A stretch of DNA of 5,690 bases from Bacilli bacterium (GCA_022791215.1 JAAVYQ010000039.1:1-5690); one strand, 5' to 3'; counted from the stretch's first letter, positions 1-5,362 are shown. Numbers and translations: made by a program. Notes: generated by a model from the letters alone, not told the origin.

Positions 1-29
1 CATTCACTAAAAATTCAATATGTACGGGC

Positions 30-52
30 ACTTAGTCGCGAAAAGACCAAGT
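30..52 (-). other. Stem-loop in the 5' leader of a leftward transcript
   Basis: Read on the minus strand, ACTTGGTC (52-45) and GACTAAGT (37-30) pair over 8 bp with one G-U pair and a 7-nt loop. On the plus strand that G-U becomes an A-C mismatch, so the structure favours a minus-strand RNA. It lies downstream of the leftward promoter at 97-124, in what would be the untranslated leader of a gene beyond the left edge. A second small stem, TGCAC/GTGCA, sits just upstream of it (about 58-75). No U-run follows, so it is not a simple terminator. I do not recognise it as a known riboswitch. Confidence 0.4.
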
Positions 53-91
53 ATCGTGCACTTTTTGACGTGCAACAATTTTTCCATACAA

Positions 92-106
92 GTGGTAGTA
101 TACCAC
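92..106. promoter_or_regulatory. Palindromic operator overlapping a leftward -10
   Basis: GTGGTA (92-97) and TACCAC (101-106) form a perfect 6-bp inverted repeat with a 3-nt centre. The leftward -10 TATACT (102-97) lies inside it, so a bound protein would block RNA polymerase. TGGT...ACCA half-sites are typical of GntR-superfamily operators (the NagR/DasR type also has TGGT..ACCA). Assigning a GntR-like regulator is inference, since no regulator gene is visible. Confidence 0.5.
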
Positions 107-124
107 ACTTTATAAAAAATTCAA
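97..124 (-). promoter_or_regulatory. Leftward sigma-A-type promoter
   Basis: On the minus strand TTGAAT (124-119) and TATACT (102-97) are separated by 16 bp, close to the vegetative consensus. Transcription would start near base 90 and leave the window leftward after a leader of about 85 nt or more. The -10 is embedded in the inverted repeat at 92-106, which points to repression of the gene beyond the edge. Confidence 0.5.
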
Positions 125-210
125 TTTTTTTGTGCTTCTTTAACGTTTTATATGGGCAATTACTTCTTAAAAAGGAAGATAAAGTAAATACTCGGGCACT
201 TTCAATTTAA

Positions 211-239
211 TTCAAGCAAAATAAACAAACAACAATAAT
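211..239 (+). promoter_or_regulatory. Weak candidate promoter of the kinase gene
   Basis: TTCAAG (211-216), a 17-bp spacer and AATAAT (234-239) are the best vegetative-type pair I find between 107 and 321. The -35 is poor. If this is the promoter, the 0A-like boxes at 261-287 lie downstream of the start, as in repressed promoters such as abrB of B. subtilis. A start site closer to the gene, activated by Spo0A, is equally possible. Confidence 0.25.
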
Positions 240-240
240 A

Positions 241-260
241 AATGATATTTTTTTATCATT
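241..260. repeat. Inverted repeat beside the 0A-like boxes
   Basis: AATGATA (241-247) and TATCATT (254-260) form a perfect 7-bp inverted repeat around six T residues. It abuts the first 0A-like heptamer at 261. It could be a second operator or a small hairpin in the kinase leader. Its AT-only composition makes chance occurrence plausible. Confidence 0.35.
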
Positions 261-287
261 TTCGTCATAATTCGACATCATTCGACA
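261..287. promoter_or_regulatory. Three phased Spo0A-box-like sites
   Basis: TTCGTCA (261-267), TTCGACA (271-277) and TTCGACA (281-287) repeat with an exact 10-bp period. The last two are perfect reverse complements of the Spo0A box TGTCGAA, and the first has one mismatch. A 10-bp repeat puts the sites on one face of the helix, as in known head-to-tail Spo0A binding. They end 34 bp before the kinase start codon. The sites are visible in the sequence; control by Spo0A is inference from the match and from the KinB-like gene downstream. Confidence 0.65.
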
Positions 288-321
288 AAAGTATTTGATA
301 TCATAACAATGGTGATTAAAG

Positions 322-1548
322 ATGACTATTATAAAAATTATGATAATTAATGGAATATTAGCATTATTTCCAATACTAATTTACGAATACTTTTATATAT
401 ACATGCAAAACTTAAAAAAAGAAAAAATAGAAATACTATTAAACTTCTCATTACTAATAAGTCTATACTTAACTATGTACATAAAAAACTACATACCTGA
501 AATATTTCAATTTTCCGGATTAATACTTCCAGTACTAATATCATACTTTGTAAAAAAACCAAAAACAGCAATACTAATAAGCATAGTTATAGGAGAATAC
601 ATAATAAGAGACTTAAACTACAACATAATAACAACAATAATATATTTCAGTTTACTTTTTATAATATATATAATATATAACAGAACCAACAAAACACAAA
701 ATTTTCTACTAAAATCATACATTACATTAACATCACTAATGATAATAATAAACGAAATACCACCTGTAATAAAAAATAGAAATTTAATCTTAGACAGCGC
801 AATATCAGTAATAATTTTCATATTTATAATATACATAATAAATATAATGTTAAAAGAATCATCAAACATAATGAGTTTACACTCAAATCTAAAAGAATTT
901 GAAAAAGAAAAATCGATCAGGCTTTCACTATTTAAAATAACACACGAAATAAAAAATCCAATAGCCGTAGTAAAAGGATACTTAGACATGTTTGACTCTA
1001 ACAACAAAGAAAAAAGTGAAAAATACGTAAACGTTATGAAAAACGAAATAGATAGAACACTAAATTTACTTACAGACTTCATGGAATTCACAAAAATAAA
1101 AGTAGAAAAAAAAGAAAACAATTTTAACGAATTAATAGACGATGTAAAAGAAGTATTAATACCTTTCTTCATAGCAAAAAACATATCTTACTACTTTGAA
1201 GTAGAAGAAAACATAAACATAAAAATAGATTACTTAAGAATGAAACAAGTAATCTTAAACATAATAAAAAATGCAGTAGAATCATGTGAGAAAGACACTG
1301 GACATGTTTCTACTACAATCTTTACTGACACTGATTCACTTTATATATATGTAAAAGACAATGGAACAGGCATGACAAAAGAAACACTAGACAAAATACT
1401 AACTCCATTCTATACAACCAAAGAAAAAGGAACAGGTCTAGGTGTAAGCTTAAGCAAAGAAATAATAGAATCACATGGAGGAAACTTAAGCTACACATCT
1501 GACATAGGAAAAGGAACTGTTTGCAAAATAGCCCTACCTAAAAATTAA
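322..1548 (+). CDS. KinB-like membrane sensor histidine kinase (sporulation phosphorelay type)
   Basis: A 408-aa kinase that would autophosphorylate on a histidine and pass phosphate into the Spo0A relay. About six or seven hydrophobic segments fill residues 4-177. The opening LFPILIYEYF resembles the start of B. subtilis KinB (LFPILLYQVF), and the length is close to KinB's 428. The DHp H-box is THEIKNPIAVVKGY with His208. The HATPase domain has the N-box (N313, N317), DNGTGM (346-351), PFYTT (362-366) and GTGLGVS (370-376), so all catalytic motifs are intact. There is no PAS or HAMP domain and no extracellular sensor domain, so the signal is probably read within the membrane. GGTGAT at 311-316 supports the ATG at 322. 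No response regulator is adjacent, as is usual for phosphorelay kinases. The gene is head-on to the other genes and uses AAC, TAC and GAC far more than they do. Kinase function is near certain; the sporulation role is inferred. Confidence 0.9.
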   Translation: MTIIKIMIINGILALFPILIYEYFYIYMQNLKKEKIEILLNFSLLISLYLTMYIKNYIPEIFQFSGLILPVLISYFVKKPKTAILISIVIGEYIIRDLNYNIITTIIYFSLLFIIYIIYNRTNKTQNFLLKSYITLTSLMIIINEIPPVIKNRNLILDSAISVIIFIFIIYIINIMLKESSNIMSLHSNLKEFEKEKSIRLSLFKITHEIKNPIAVVKGYLDMFDSNNKEKSEKYVNVMKNEIDRTLNLLTDFMEFTKIKVEKKENNFNELIDDVKEVLIPFFIAKNISYYFEVEENINIKIDYLRMKQVILNIIKNAVESCEKDTGHVSTTIFTDTDSLYIYVKDNGTGMTKETLDKILTPFYTTKEKGTGLGVSLSKEIIESHGGNLSYTSDIGKGTVCKIALPKN

Positions 1549-1736
1549 TAAAAATATGGTGGTCTGGGTCCATAATAAGGCGGATAATAAGGCCTTGGTC
1601 TAGGATTAGTAACTGCAACAGCAGCCCCACCAGTAAAAGCACCTAACAAAAATGGTCCTACAAAAGGAGCGAATGCAATTCTATCATCCTTTTTATAAGA
1701 TATTTTTCTAGGCATATAATTATAATTTTGATACAT
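1545..1736 (-). CDS. Small Tyr/Pro-rich coat-like protein
   Basis: A 63-aa protein in three parts: a Tyr/Asn-rich basic start (residues 1-19), a hydrophobic Gly/Ala segment (20-43, containing FVGPFLLGAFTGGAAVAV), and a tail of Pro, Tyr and Arg (45-63, ending GPRPPYFY). AGAGGTG (1748-1742) sits 5 nt before the ATG and supports translation. Short proteins with a hydrophobic core and a PYYPPYY-like tail are common in spore-formers and often associate with the spore surface. I do not recognise a named family, so coat function is inference from composition and from the neighbouring sporulation-type kinase. The stop codon overlaps the kinase stop codon in the opposite orientation (4-nt overlap), with no terminator between, so transcripts from this side probably run antisense into the kinase gene. 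It is probably the last gene of the leftward cluster, possibly with its own promoter. Confidence 0.7.
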   Translation of the reverse strand: MYQNYNYMPRKISYKKDDRIAFAPFVGPFLLGAFTGGAAVAVTNPRPRPYYPPYYGPRPPYFY

Positions 1737-1737
1737 A

Positions 1738-1771
1738 AAAACACCTCTTACTCTAATGTATGAAGTGTTTT
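1738..1771 (-). repeat. Inverted repeat enclosing the ribosome site of the 63-aa gene
   Basis: On the minus strand AAAACAC (1771-1765) pairs with GTGTTTT (1744-1738) around a 20-nt loop. The 3' arm contains the end of the AGAGGTG ribosome site and runs into a T-run just before the ATG. It could be a weak terminator after the 286-aa gene or a structure that limits translation of the 63-aa protein. Seven mostly A-U pairs with a large loop make either role uncertain. Confidence 0.3.
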
Positions 1772-1783
1772 AATTTTAGTGTA
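1754..1783 (-). promoter_or_regulatory. Possible mother-cell sigma (SigK/SigE-like) promoter
   Basis: CATACATTA (1762-1754, minus strand) fits the SigK -10 pattern CATAnnnTA and the SigE -10 pattern CATACAnT. AC dinucleotides, the core of a SigK -35, lie about 15-17 bp upstream (1783-1779). It faces the small coat-like gene, which would make biological sense. The implied start lies almost on the ribosome site, leaving nearly no leader, and such AT-rich motifs occur by chance. Confidence 0.25.
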
Positions 1784-2636
1784 GGCTTTTAAATCTAAAA
1801 AAATTAAACGAAGGTCTATTATTAAATCTCATACCAGTCTCTAAAGTCCCAAATCCACTTGAAACATAGACACTAAACCCATTCAACTGATAAAAATCTT
1901 CATAATAATTCATACTACCTTCATACCTAAATAGTCCCCCATAAAAAGGAATTCTAATTTCTCCACCCAAAGAATTACCTACAAAAACTAAATCTGGCTT
2001 ATTAGGAAGAGCCTTAACCTTATCAACTATATCTCCCTCATGAGAAAACATTATAGTATAACATCCTGGATTATTTGCCTTAAACTCAAAACTTTTAGTC
2101 AAATCATAAGATCCCTTAACAAAACTACTTACACCTACCAAACAAATTGGAGAATTATCATTAACGAAAATATCTTCCTCAGCATTATCTAAAACTATAA
2201 ACCCTGTACTATTAAGAATACTTAAAACATTTTCATCATCATCAAAAGAAGTAACAGCATACTTACCCAAACTAGAATTTATCCTAACAAATTCCTTAGA
2301 AATATTTTGAACATCATTCTCATCAAACTTATAACCTTTAGCAATCAAGCCTCCACCAAACAAAACAATATCAGGCTTCAAAAGATTAATTCTATCAACG
2401 GCTTCTTGAATCAAATTAAGATCATCCTCACCTGAATAAATAAAATCACTAAAATAAATAACTTTAATACCACTAAAATTAAGAGGAATTCTTTCACTAG
2501 AAACTCTATACTCTTTTACTCTCACACCACTAGTACCAACATACTTAGCATACATAAACATACACACAATAACCAACATAAACACAATAAAAGTATTTAT
2601 CAAAACATTGCTCTTTTTCTTCTTTTCCTCTTCCAT
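1776..2636 (-). CDS. Membrane-anchored degenerate metallophosphoesterase (YkuE-like pseudoenzyme)
   Basis: A 286-aa protein: a short basic N-terminus, one membrane segment (about 12-30), then an outward-facing domain with the layout of YkuE-type metallophosphoesterases. Family members normally carry SDLH, GD, GNHD, HEPD and GHTHGGQ to bind two metals. Here the equivalents are SDFI (63-66), GG (94-95), SFDD (130-133), SHEGD (198-202) and GNSLGGE (220-226). Only D64 and H199 of the usual ligands remain obvious. Non-catalytic family features persist: KPDIVLFGG (87-95), GKYAV (124-128), GGEIRIPFYGG (224-234), and a YVSSGFGT...MRFNNRP end (257-275). This argues for a fold kept under selection with its hydrolase activity lost. 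The start follows the protease gene by 4 nt, with GGTG of the ribosome site overlapping the protease stop, suggesting translational coupling. The reading frame is intact, so this is not a decayed gene. Its role is unknown; binding or scaffolding outside the membrane is a guess. Confidence 0.82.
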   Translation of the reverse strand: MEEEKKKKSNVLINTFIVFMLVIVCMFMYAKYVGTSGVRVKEYRVSSERIPLNFSGIKVIYFSDFIYSGEDDLNLIQEAVDRINLLKPDIVLFGGGLIAKGYKFDENDVQNISKEFVRINSSLGKYAVTSFDDDENVLSILNSTGFIVLDNAEEDIFVNDNSPICLVGVSSFVKGSYDLTKSFEFKANNPGCYTIMFSHEGDIVDKVKALPNKPDLVFVGNSLGGEIRIPFYGGLFRYEGSMNYYEDFYQLNGFSVYVSSGFGTLETGMRFNNRPSFNFFRFKSLH

Positions 2637-2640
2637 AACT

Positions 2641-3345
2641 TTACACCATAAAAGCGACTGCCATAAAACTTATAAAGTTATGCATAGCATGCAAAATCAT
2701 ACTAGAAAACACATTATCAGTCTTAGTATAAATATAACCAAAAGCGTATCCAAGAGCACCATAAGGGATGACATAAAGATACTCTAAAACTGAAGTAGTA
2801 CCTGCAAAAACAATATGAGCAAGACCAAACATCAATGCAGTAACCAAAGGAAACCATTTATTACTAGGAACCATTTTTTTAAGCACAAACCTAAAAAGCA
2901 TTTCCTCAACAAAAGGTGCCATTACAACTACGGAGTAAAAACCTAAAAGCAAATTTCCACTAATAAACTCTCTATTAGCCTCCTCATTAGCAGCAATATC
3001 TCCCAAAATATAAGACAAAATAATATTACTAACTGCCATAACAGCAAAAGCAATAGCCCAACACTTAAGCCCATCTCCAAAATATCTAGGAAAATGCTTT
3101 CCAAAATCCTTTAATTTATCAAAAAGCATTTTATGATAAACTAAAATTAACAAAAGAACAAAAGATGTATTACCTATCATCATAGCACTATTTTCACTTA
3201 TATGAAGTAAATAATAAAATGTACTTCCAACCAATGATGGAACAAGTATATACCCCATAAAAACCAAAATAAAAATTCCTAGACCTTTCAAAAACATTTG
3301 AAACTTTGTATCTTCATTTACTACTATATTTTCTTTATTTTCCAT
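2641..3345 (-). CDS. CPBP-family intramembrane metalloprotease (CAAX/Abi type)
   Basis: A 234-aa multi-pass membrane protein with hydrophobic segments near residues 19-47, 55-70, 93-115, 131-145, 163-181, 187-205 and 213-234. All three motifs of the CPBP (CAAX protease and bacteriocin-processing) family are present: VEEMLFR with E147, E148 and R152; FGLAH (173-177) with H177; and HAMHN (219-223) with H219 and N223. These build the active site inside the membrane, so it is probably an active protease. The substrate cannot be told from sequence; relatives process peptides, give bacteriocin immunity or act in regulated proteolysis. It is the first gene of a leftward pair with the degenerate phosphoesterase. 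The ribosome site is weak (GATGAG, 3352-3347). An adjacent short membrane or coat protein could be a substrate, but nothing in the sequence shows that. Confidence 0.88.
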   Translation of the reverse strand: MENKENIVVNEDTKFQMFLKGLGIFILVFMGYILVPSLVGSTFYYLLHISENSAMMIGNTSFVLLLILVYHKMLFDKLKDFGKHFPRYFGDGLKCWAIAFAVMAVSNIILSYILGDIAANEEANREFISGNLLLGFYSVVVMAPFVEEMLFRFVLKKMVPSNKWFPLVTALMFGLAHIVFAGTTSVLEYLYVIPYGALGYAFGYIYTKTDNVFSSMILHAMHNFISFMAVAFMV

Positions 3346-3361
3346 ATCTCATCACAAACAT

Positions 3362-3390
3362 ATTATACTTTAATTTAGAAAAAAATAAAA
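3362..3390 (-). promoter_or_regulatory. Probable promoter of the protease cluster
   Basis: A perfect TATAAT lies at 3367-3362 on the minus strand. The -35 region 17 bp upstream is only TTTTAT (3390-3385) and coincides with the preceding terminator. Transcription would start about 10 nt before the ATG, giving a very short leader. The weak -35 may mean help from an activator or modest expression. Confidence 0.4.
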
Positions 3391-3409
3391 CCCCTAAACT
3401 AGGAGTTTT
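3376..3409 (-). terminator. Intrinsic terminator after the 152-aa gene
   Basis: On the minus strand AAAACTCC (3409-3402) pairs with GGGGTTTT (3394-3387) over 8 bp including one G-U, with a 7-nt loop (TAGTTTA). An interrupted T-run, ATTTTTTTC, follows. It begins 4 nt after the stop codon of the 152-aa gene and should end that transcript before the protease cluster. Confidence 0.8.
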
Positions 3410-3413
3410 ACAT

Positions 3414-3872
3414 TTATACACTTGGTGTATACTTTTTTGGAAAATCATATTCTTTTCTATCTATACCAAAAACATTAAACTTAAGTTTATCTTCAAATTT
3501 TTGTTTTTCCCTAATATCTAGTAGAATATTAAATGCTTCTAATGCAGCTCTTTGTCTAGAAAGTTCCATTTCAACCATAACAAGAATATCTTGAGATGCT
3601 GCTTCTCTACGAAGTTGCTCACTTTCAAAACCAGTTTTTAAAATATCTCCAGTTAACCCATAAAAATTATTATTCTTCATAGAAATTAACAATTTACTAA
3701 CTGCCTCTTTTTGACGTCTTGACTCAGTCTCAAGCCTTGATTTTAATTCTACAAGTCTCTTTCTTCTTGTATCTCTTTCTACTATCAAAAATGTACTTAT
3801 CTCATCTTGAGTACAAGTATACAATTCAAATAATTTTTCATCTCCAATTATCATGCTTAAAATATCATTCAT
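3414..3872 (-). CDS. Unrecognised 152-aa cytoplasmic coiled-coil protein
   Basis: I do not recognise this family. The 152-aa product is soluble and charged, with no signal peptide or membrane segment. Two long helices with heptad-like spacing are likely: about residues 23-66, rich in Arg, Glu and Lys (ERDTRRKRLVELKSRLETE), and about 84-128, containing SRQRAALEAFNILLDI. A Gly-containing link (72-82) separates them, and a short tail ends FPKKYTPSV. This suggests a helical hairpin that may form a dimer. AGAGGGGG (3888-3881) lies 8 nt before the ATG and is an unusually G-rich, strong ribosome site. A near-consensus promoter sits 28 bp upstream of the ATG, so the gene is likely well expressed independently of tyrS, although tyrS read-through can also reach it because no terminator lies between. 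Codon use matches the other minus-strand genes in almost avoiding C at third positions. Confidence 0.75.
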   Translation of the reverse strand: MNDILSMIIGDEKLFELYTCTQDEISTFLIVERDTRRKRLVELKSRLETESRRQKEAVSKLLISMKNNNFYGLTGDILKTGFESEQLRREAASQDILVMVEMELSRQRAALEAFNILLDIREKQKFEDKLKFNVFGIDRKEYDFPKKYTPSV

Positions 3873-3899
3873 TTTTTATTCCCCCTCTAACTGTTTATA

Positions 3900-3928
3900 A
3901 TTGTACCATAAAAAGTCTTCAATGTCAA
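3900..3928 (-). promoter_or_regulatory. Near-consensus promoter of the 152-aa gene
   Basis: TTGACA (3928-3923), a 17-bp spacer and TACAAT (3905-3900), with a TG one base upstream of the -10 (extended -10). This is among the strongest promoters in the window. The start would be near 3893, giving a leader of about 20 nt that carries the G-rich ribosome site. It lies 28 bp beyond the tyrS stop codon. Confidence 0.8.
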
Positions 3929-3955
3929 TATATTTGTGATTTATTTTGCACATTT

Positions 3956-5137
3956 TTATTTTTCAACCTTAATAATACTCTTTTTACCCTTTTGCAATAC
4001 TGTTTCACCTATCTCTATAATAGCATTAACATCACTTATCTTATCACCATTAACCTTAACTCCACCTTGCTCTACCATACGTCTAGCCTCACTTTTAGAT
4101 GGACAAAGTTTAGTTTCCACAAGTAAATCTACTATATTACATTCATTCTTATTTACCTTAACAGTAGGCATATTTTCACTTACCTTACCGCTAAATACCT
4201 CTTCACTTGTCTTTCTAGCATTTTCAGCCTCTTCTTCACCATGTAAAAATTTAACAACTTCAAAAGCAAGTCTCTTTCCTGCTTCACGTTTCTCAGGTTC
4301 ACGATTTAAACTATCTTCTAAAACACTTATTTCATCCAAACTCAAGAAAGTCAATTTCTTAAGATAATCAATAACCTTAGCATCTTCACTATTAAGTAAA
4401 AATTGATACATTTCATAAGGACTAGTCTTTTCCTTACTAAGCCACACTGCTCCACTTTCACTCTTACCAAACTTAGTACCATCTGCTTTAGTTATAAGAG
4501 GCATAGTCAAACCATAACATTCTGCTGATTCTCCATGCTTTTTACGGATCAACTCAAGACCTGAAGTAATATTACCCCATTGATCCTGACCACCAAGTTG
4601 TAAAGTTATACCTTTCTCATCATACAAATGTAAAAAATCTATAGACTGAAGTATCATATAAGAAAACTCAGTATAACTAATACCACTTTCTAATCTTCTC
4701 TTAACTGTATCCTTACCAAGCATATAATTAACATTAAAAAACTTACCATAATCTCTCAAATAATCAATAAAATTAACATCTTTATACCAATCATAATTAT
4801 TAACTAACTCACAATCAACCAAACTATTTATAATATTTTTAAGACCATTGAAATTATATTCTAAAGTTTCCTTACTAATAACATCTCTCTCACTCGTAGT
4901 TCTAGGGTCACCAATAAGACCCGTACCACCACCAACTAAAATATAAGGAGTATGTCCATGTTGTTTCATTCTAATAGCCATTACAAGCCACATCAAATGA
5001 CCTATATGAAGACTATCAGCAGTCGGATCAGTACCAACATAAAACTTAAGTCCACCATTATTAATCTTATCAATCAAATCCTCACTAGTAATACTTTCAA
5101 CTAGTCCTCTCAATTTTAACTCTTCAAAAAAAGTCAT
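3956..5137 (-). CDS. tyrS: Tyrosyl-tRNA synthetase
   Basis: Charges tRNA-Tyr with tyrosine using ATP, in the cytoplasm. From the chosen start the protein has 393 aa. It has the class Ic signature: YVGTDPTADSLHIGHLM with HIGH at 44-47; the tyrosine-pocket region YTEFSYMILQSIDF (155-168); GGQDQWGNI (182-190); and KFGKS (222-226) as the KMSKS loop. A C-terminal S4 RNA-binding domain follows (about 333-393, with CPSKSEARRMVEQGGVKVNG). These features match the main bacterial TyrS type rather than TyrZ. The frame is open 11 codons further upstream, but GGAGGAGA (5149-5142) lies just before the ATG at 5137, and the upstream extension overlaps the leader terminator, so 5137 is the true start. Expression is controlled by the T-box leader directly upstream. 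Confidence 0.98.
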   Translation of the reverse strand: MTFFEELKLRGLVESITSEDLIDKINNGGLKFYVGTDPTADSLHIGHLMWLVMAIRMKQHGHTPYILVGGGTGLIGDPRTTSERDVISKETLEYNFNGLKNIINSLVDCELVNNYDWYKDVNFIDYLRDYGKFFNVNYMLGKDTVKRRLESGISYTEFSYMILQSIDFLHLYDEKGITLQLGGQDQWGNITSGLELIRKKHGESAECYGLTMPLITKADGTKFGKSESGAVWLSKEKTSPYEMYQFLLNSEDAKVIDYLKKLTFLSLDEISVLEDSLNREPEKREAGKRLAFEVVKFLHGEEEAENARKTSEEVFSGKVSENMPTVKVNKNECNIVDLLVETKLCPSKSEARRMVEQGGVKVNGDKISDVNAIIEIGETVLQKGKKSIIKVEK

Positions 5138-5141
5138 ATTA

Positions 5142-5149
5142 TCTCCTCC
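5142..5149 (-). promoter_or_regulatory. Ribosome site that fixes the tyrS start
   Basis: GGAGGAGA on the minus strand, 4 nt before the ATG at 5137-5135, is a near-perfect Shine-Dalgarno. It rules out the upstream in-frame ATG at 5170, which lies inside the terminator hairpin. It is placed directly after the leader terminator T-run, so only read-through transcripts contain it. Confidence 0.9.
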
Positions 5150-5150
5150 A

Positions 5151-5198
5151 AAACAAAAAGGCACTACCACAAAGGACTAACATATCGTCAGCGGTACC
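5151..5198 (-). terminator. Conditional terminator of the T-box leader
   Basis: On the minus strand GGTACCGC (5198-5191) and neighbouring bases can pair with GTGGTAGTGCC (5170-5160), using several G-U pairs and one mismatch. TTTTTGTTT (5159-5151) follows. The 5' arm overlaps the conserved T-box element, so this hairpin and the antiterminator exclude each other. The pairing was worked out by hand and its details may be off; the T-run position is clear. Confidence 0.75.
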
Positions 5199-5362
5199 AC
5201 CTTAATTTATATTTCTATACTCTTTTCATACTATAACGTGTATAAAACGTGTTTTACCTAAAGAATATGTAACTTCATAATAATTATATATTGATTTACA
5301 CCTACCATCAACTCTCTAAAATATGAATTATAACTACTACTATCCCCTCAAAGGCTAACAAC
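5151..5362 (-). ncRNA. T-box riboswitch leader of tyrS, Tyr specifier UAC
   Basis: The nascent tyrS leader senses uncharged tRNA-Tyr. The T-box element is AAGGTGGTACCGC (5203-5191). Its bulge UGGU (5199-5196) complements the ACCA end of tRNA-Tyr, whose discriminator base is A. Stem I can be drawn: GGGGATA (5347-5341) with TATTCTT (5267-5261) below the specifier loop, TTCATA (5327-5322) with TATGAA (5279-5274) above it, and AGAGAG (5317-5312) as the conserved distal motif. The loop reads GTTACA with the tyrosine codon UAC at 5271-5269. The antiterminator is AAGG (5203-5200) with CCTT (5175-5172), plus a CTGAC/GTTAG upper helix (5191-5187 with 5181-5177). The start near 5362 is inferred from the promoter. 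When uncharged tRNA binds, the antiterminator forms and tyrS is read. Confidence 0.95.

Noticed and set aside
1..3. CAT at the extreme left edge, a possible minus-strand ATG for the gene served by the leftward promoter
   Set aside because: No ribosome site lies just upstream on that strand and no coding sequence is visible, so the true start is probably beyond the window.
618..1184. 188-aa open frame on the minus strand
   Set aside because: It lies wholly inside the kinase gene, which has intact catalytic motifs on the other strand. It is rich in Phe, Ser and Ile, as expected from the complement of A-rich coding sequence.
3306..3521. 71-aa open frame on the plus strand
   Set aside because: It spans the protease start, its promoter and the terminator, has no ribosome site and has a biased Phe/Leu/Lys composition.
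3719..4367. 135-aa and 143-aa open frames on the plus strand
   Set aside because: They are antisense to tyrS and the 152-aa gene, overlap each other, lack ribosome sites and have low-complexity Leu/Ser/Thr composition.
5138..5170. Upstream in-frame ATG extending TyrS by 11 residues
   Set aside because: It lies in the T-box terminator and T-run, while the strong Shine-Dalgarno at 5149-5142 points to the ATG at 5137.
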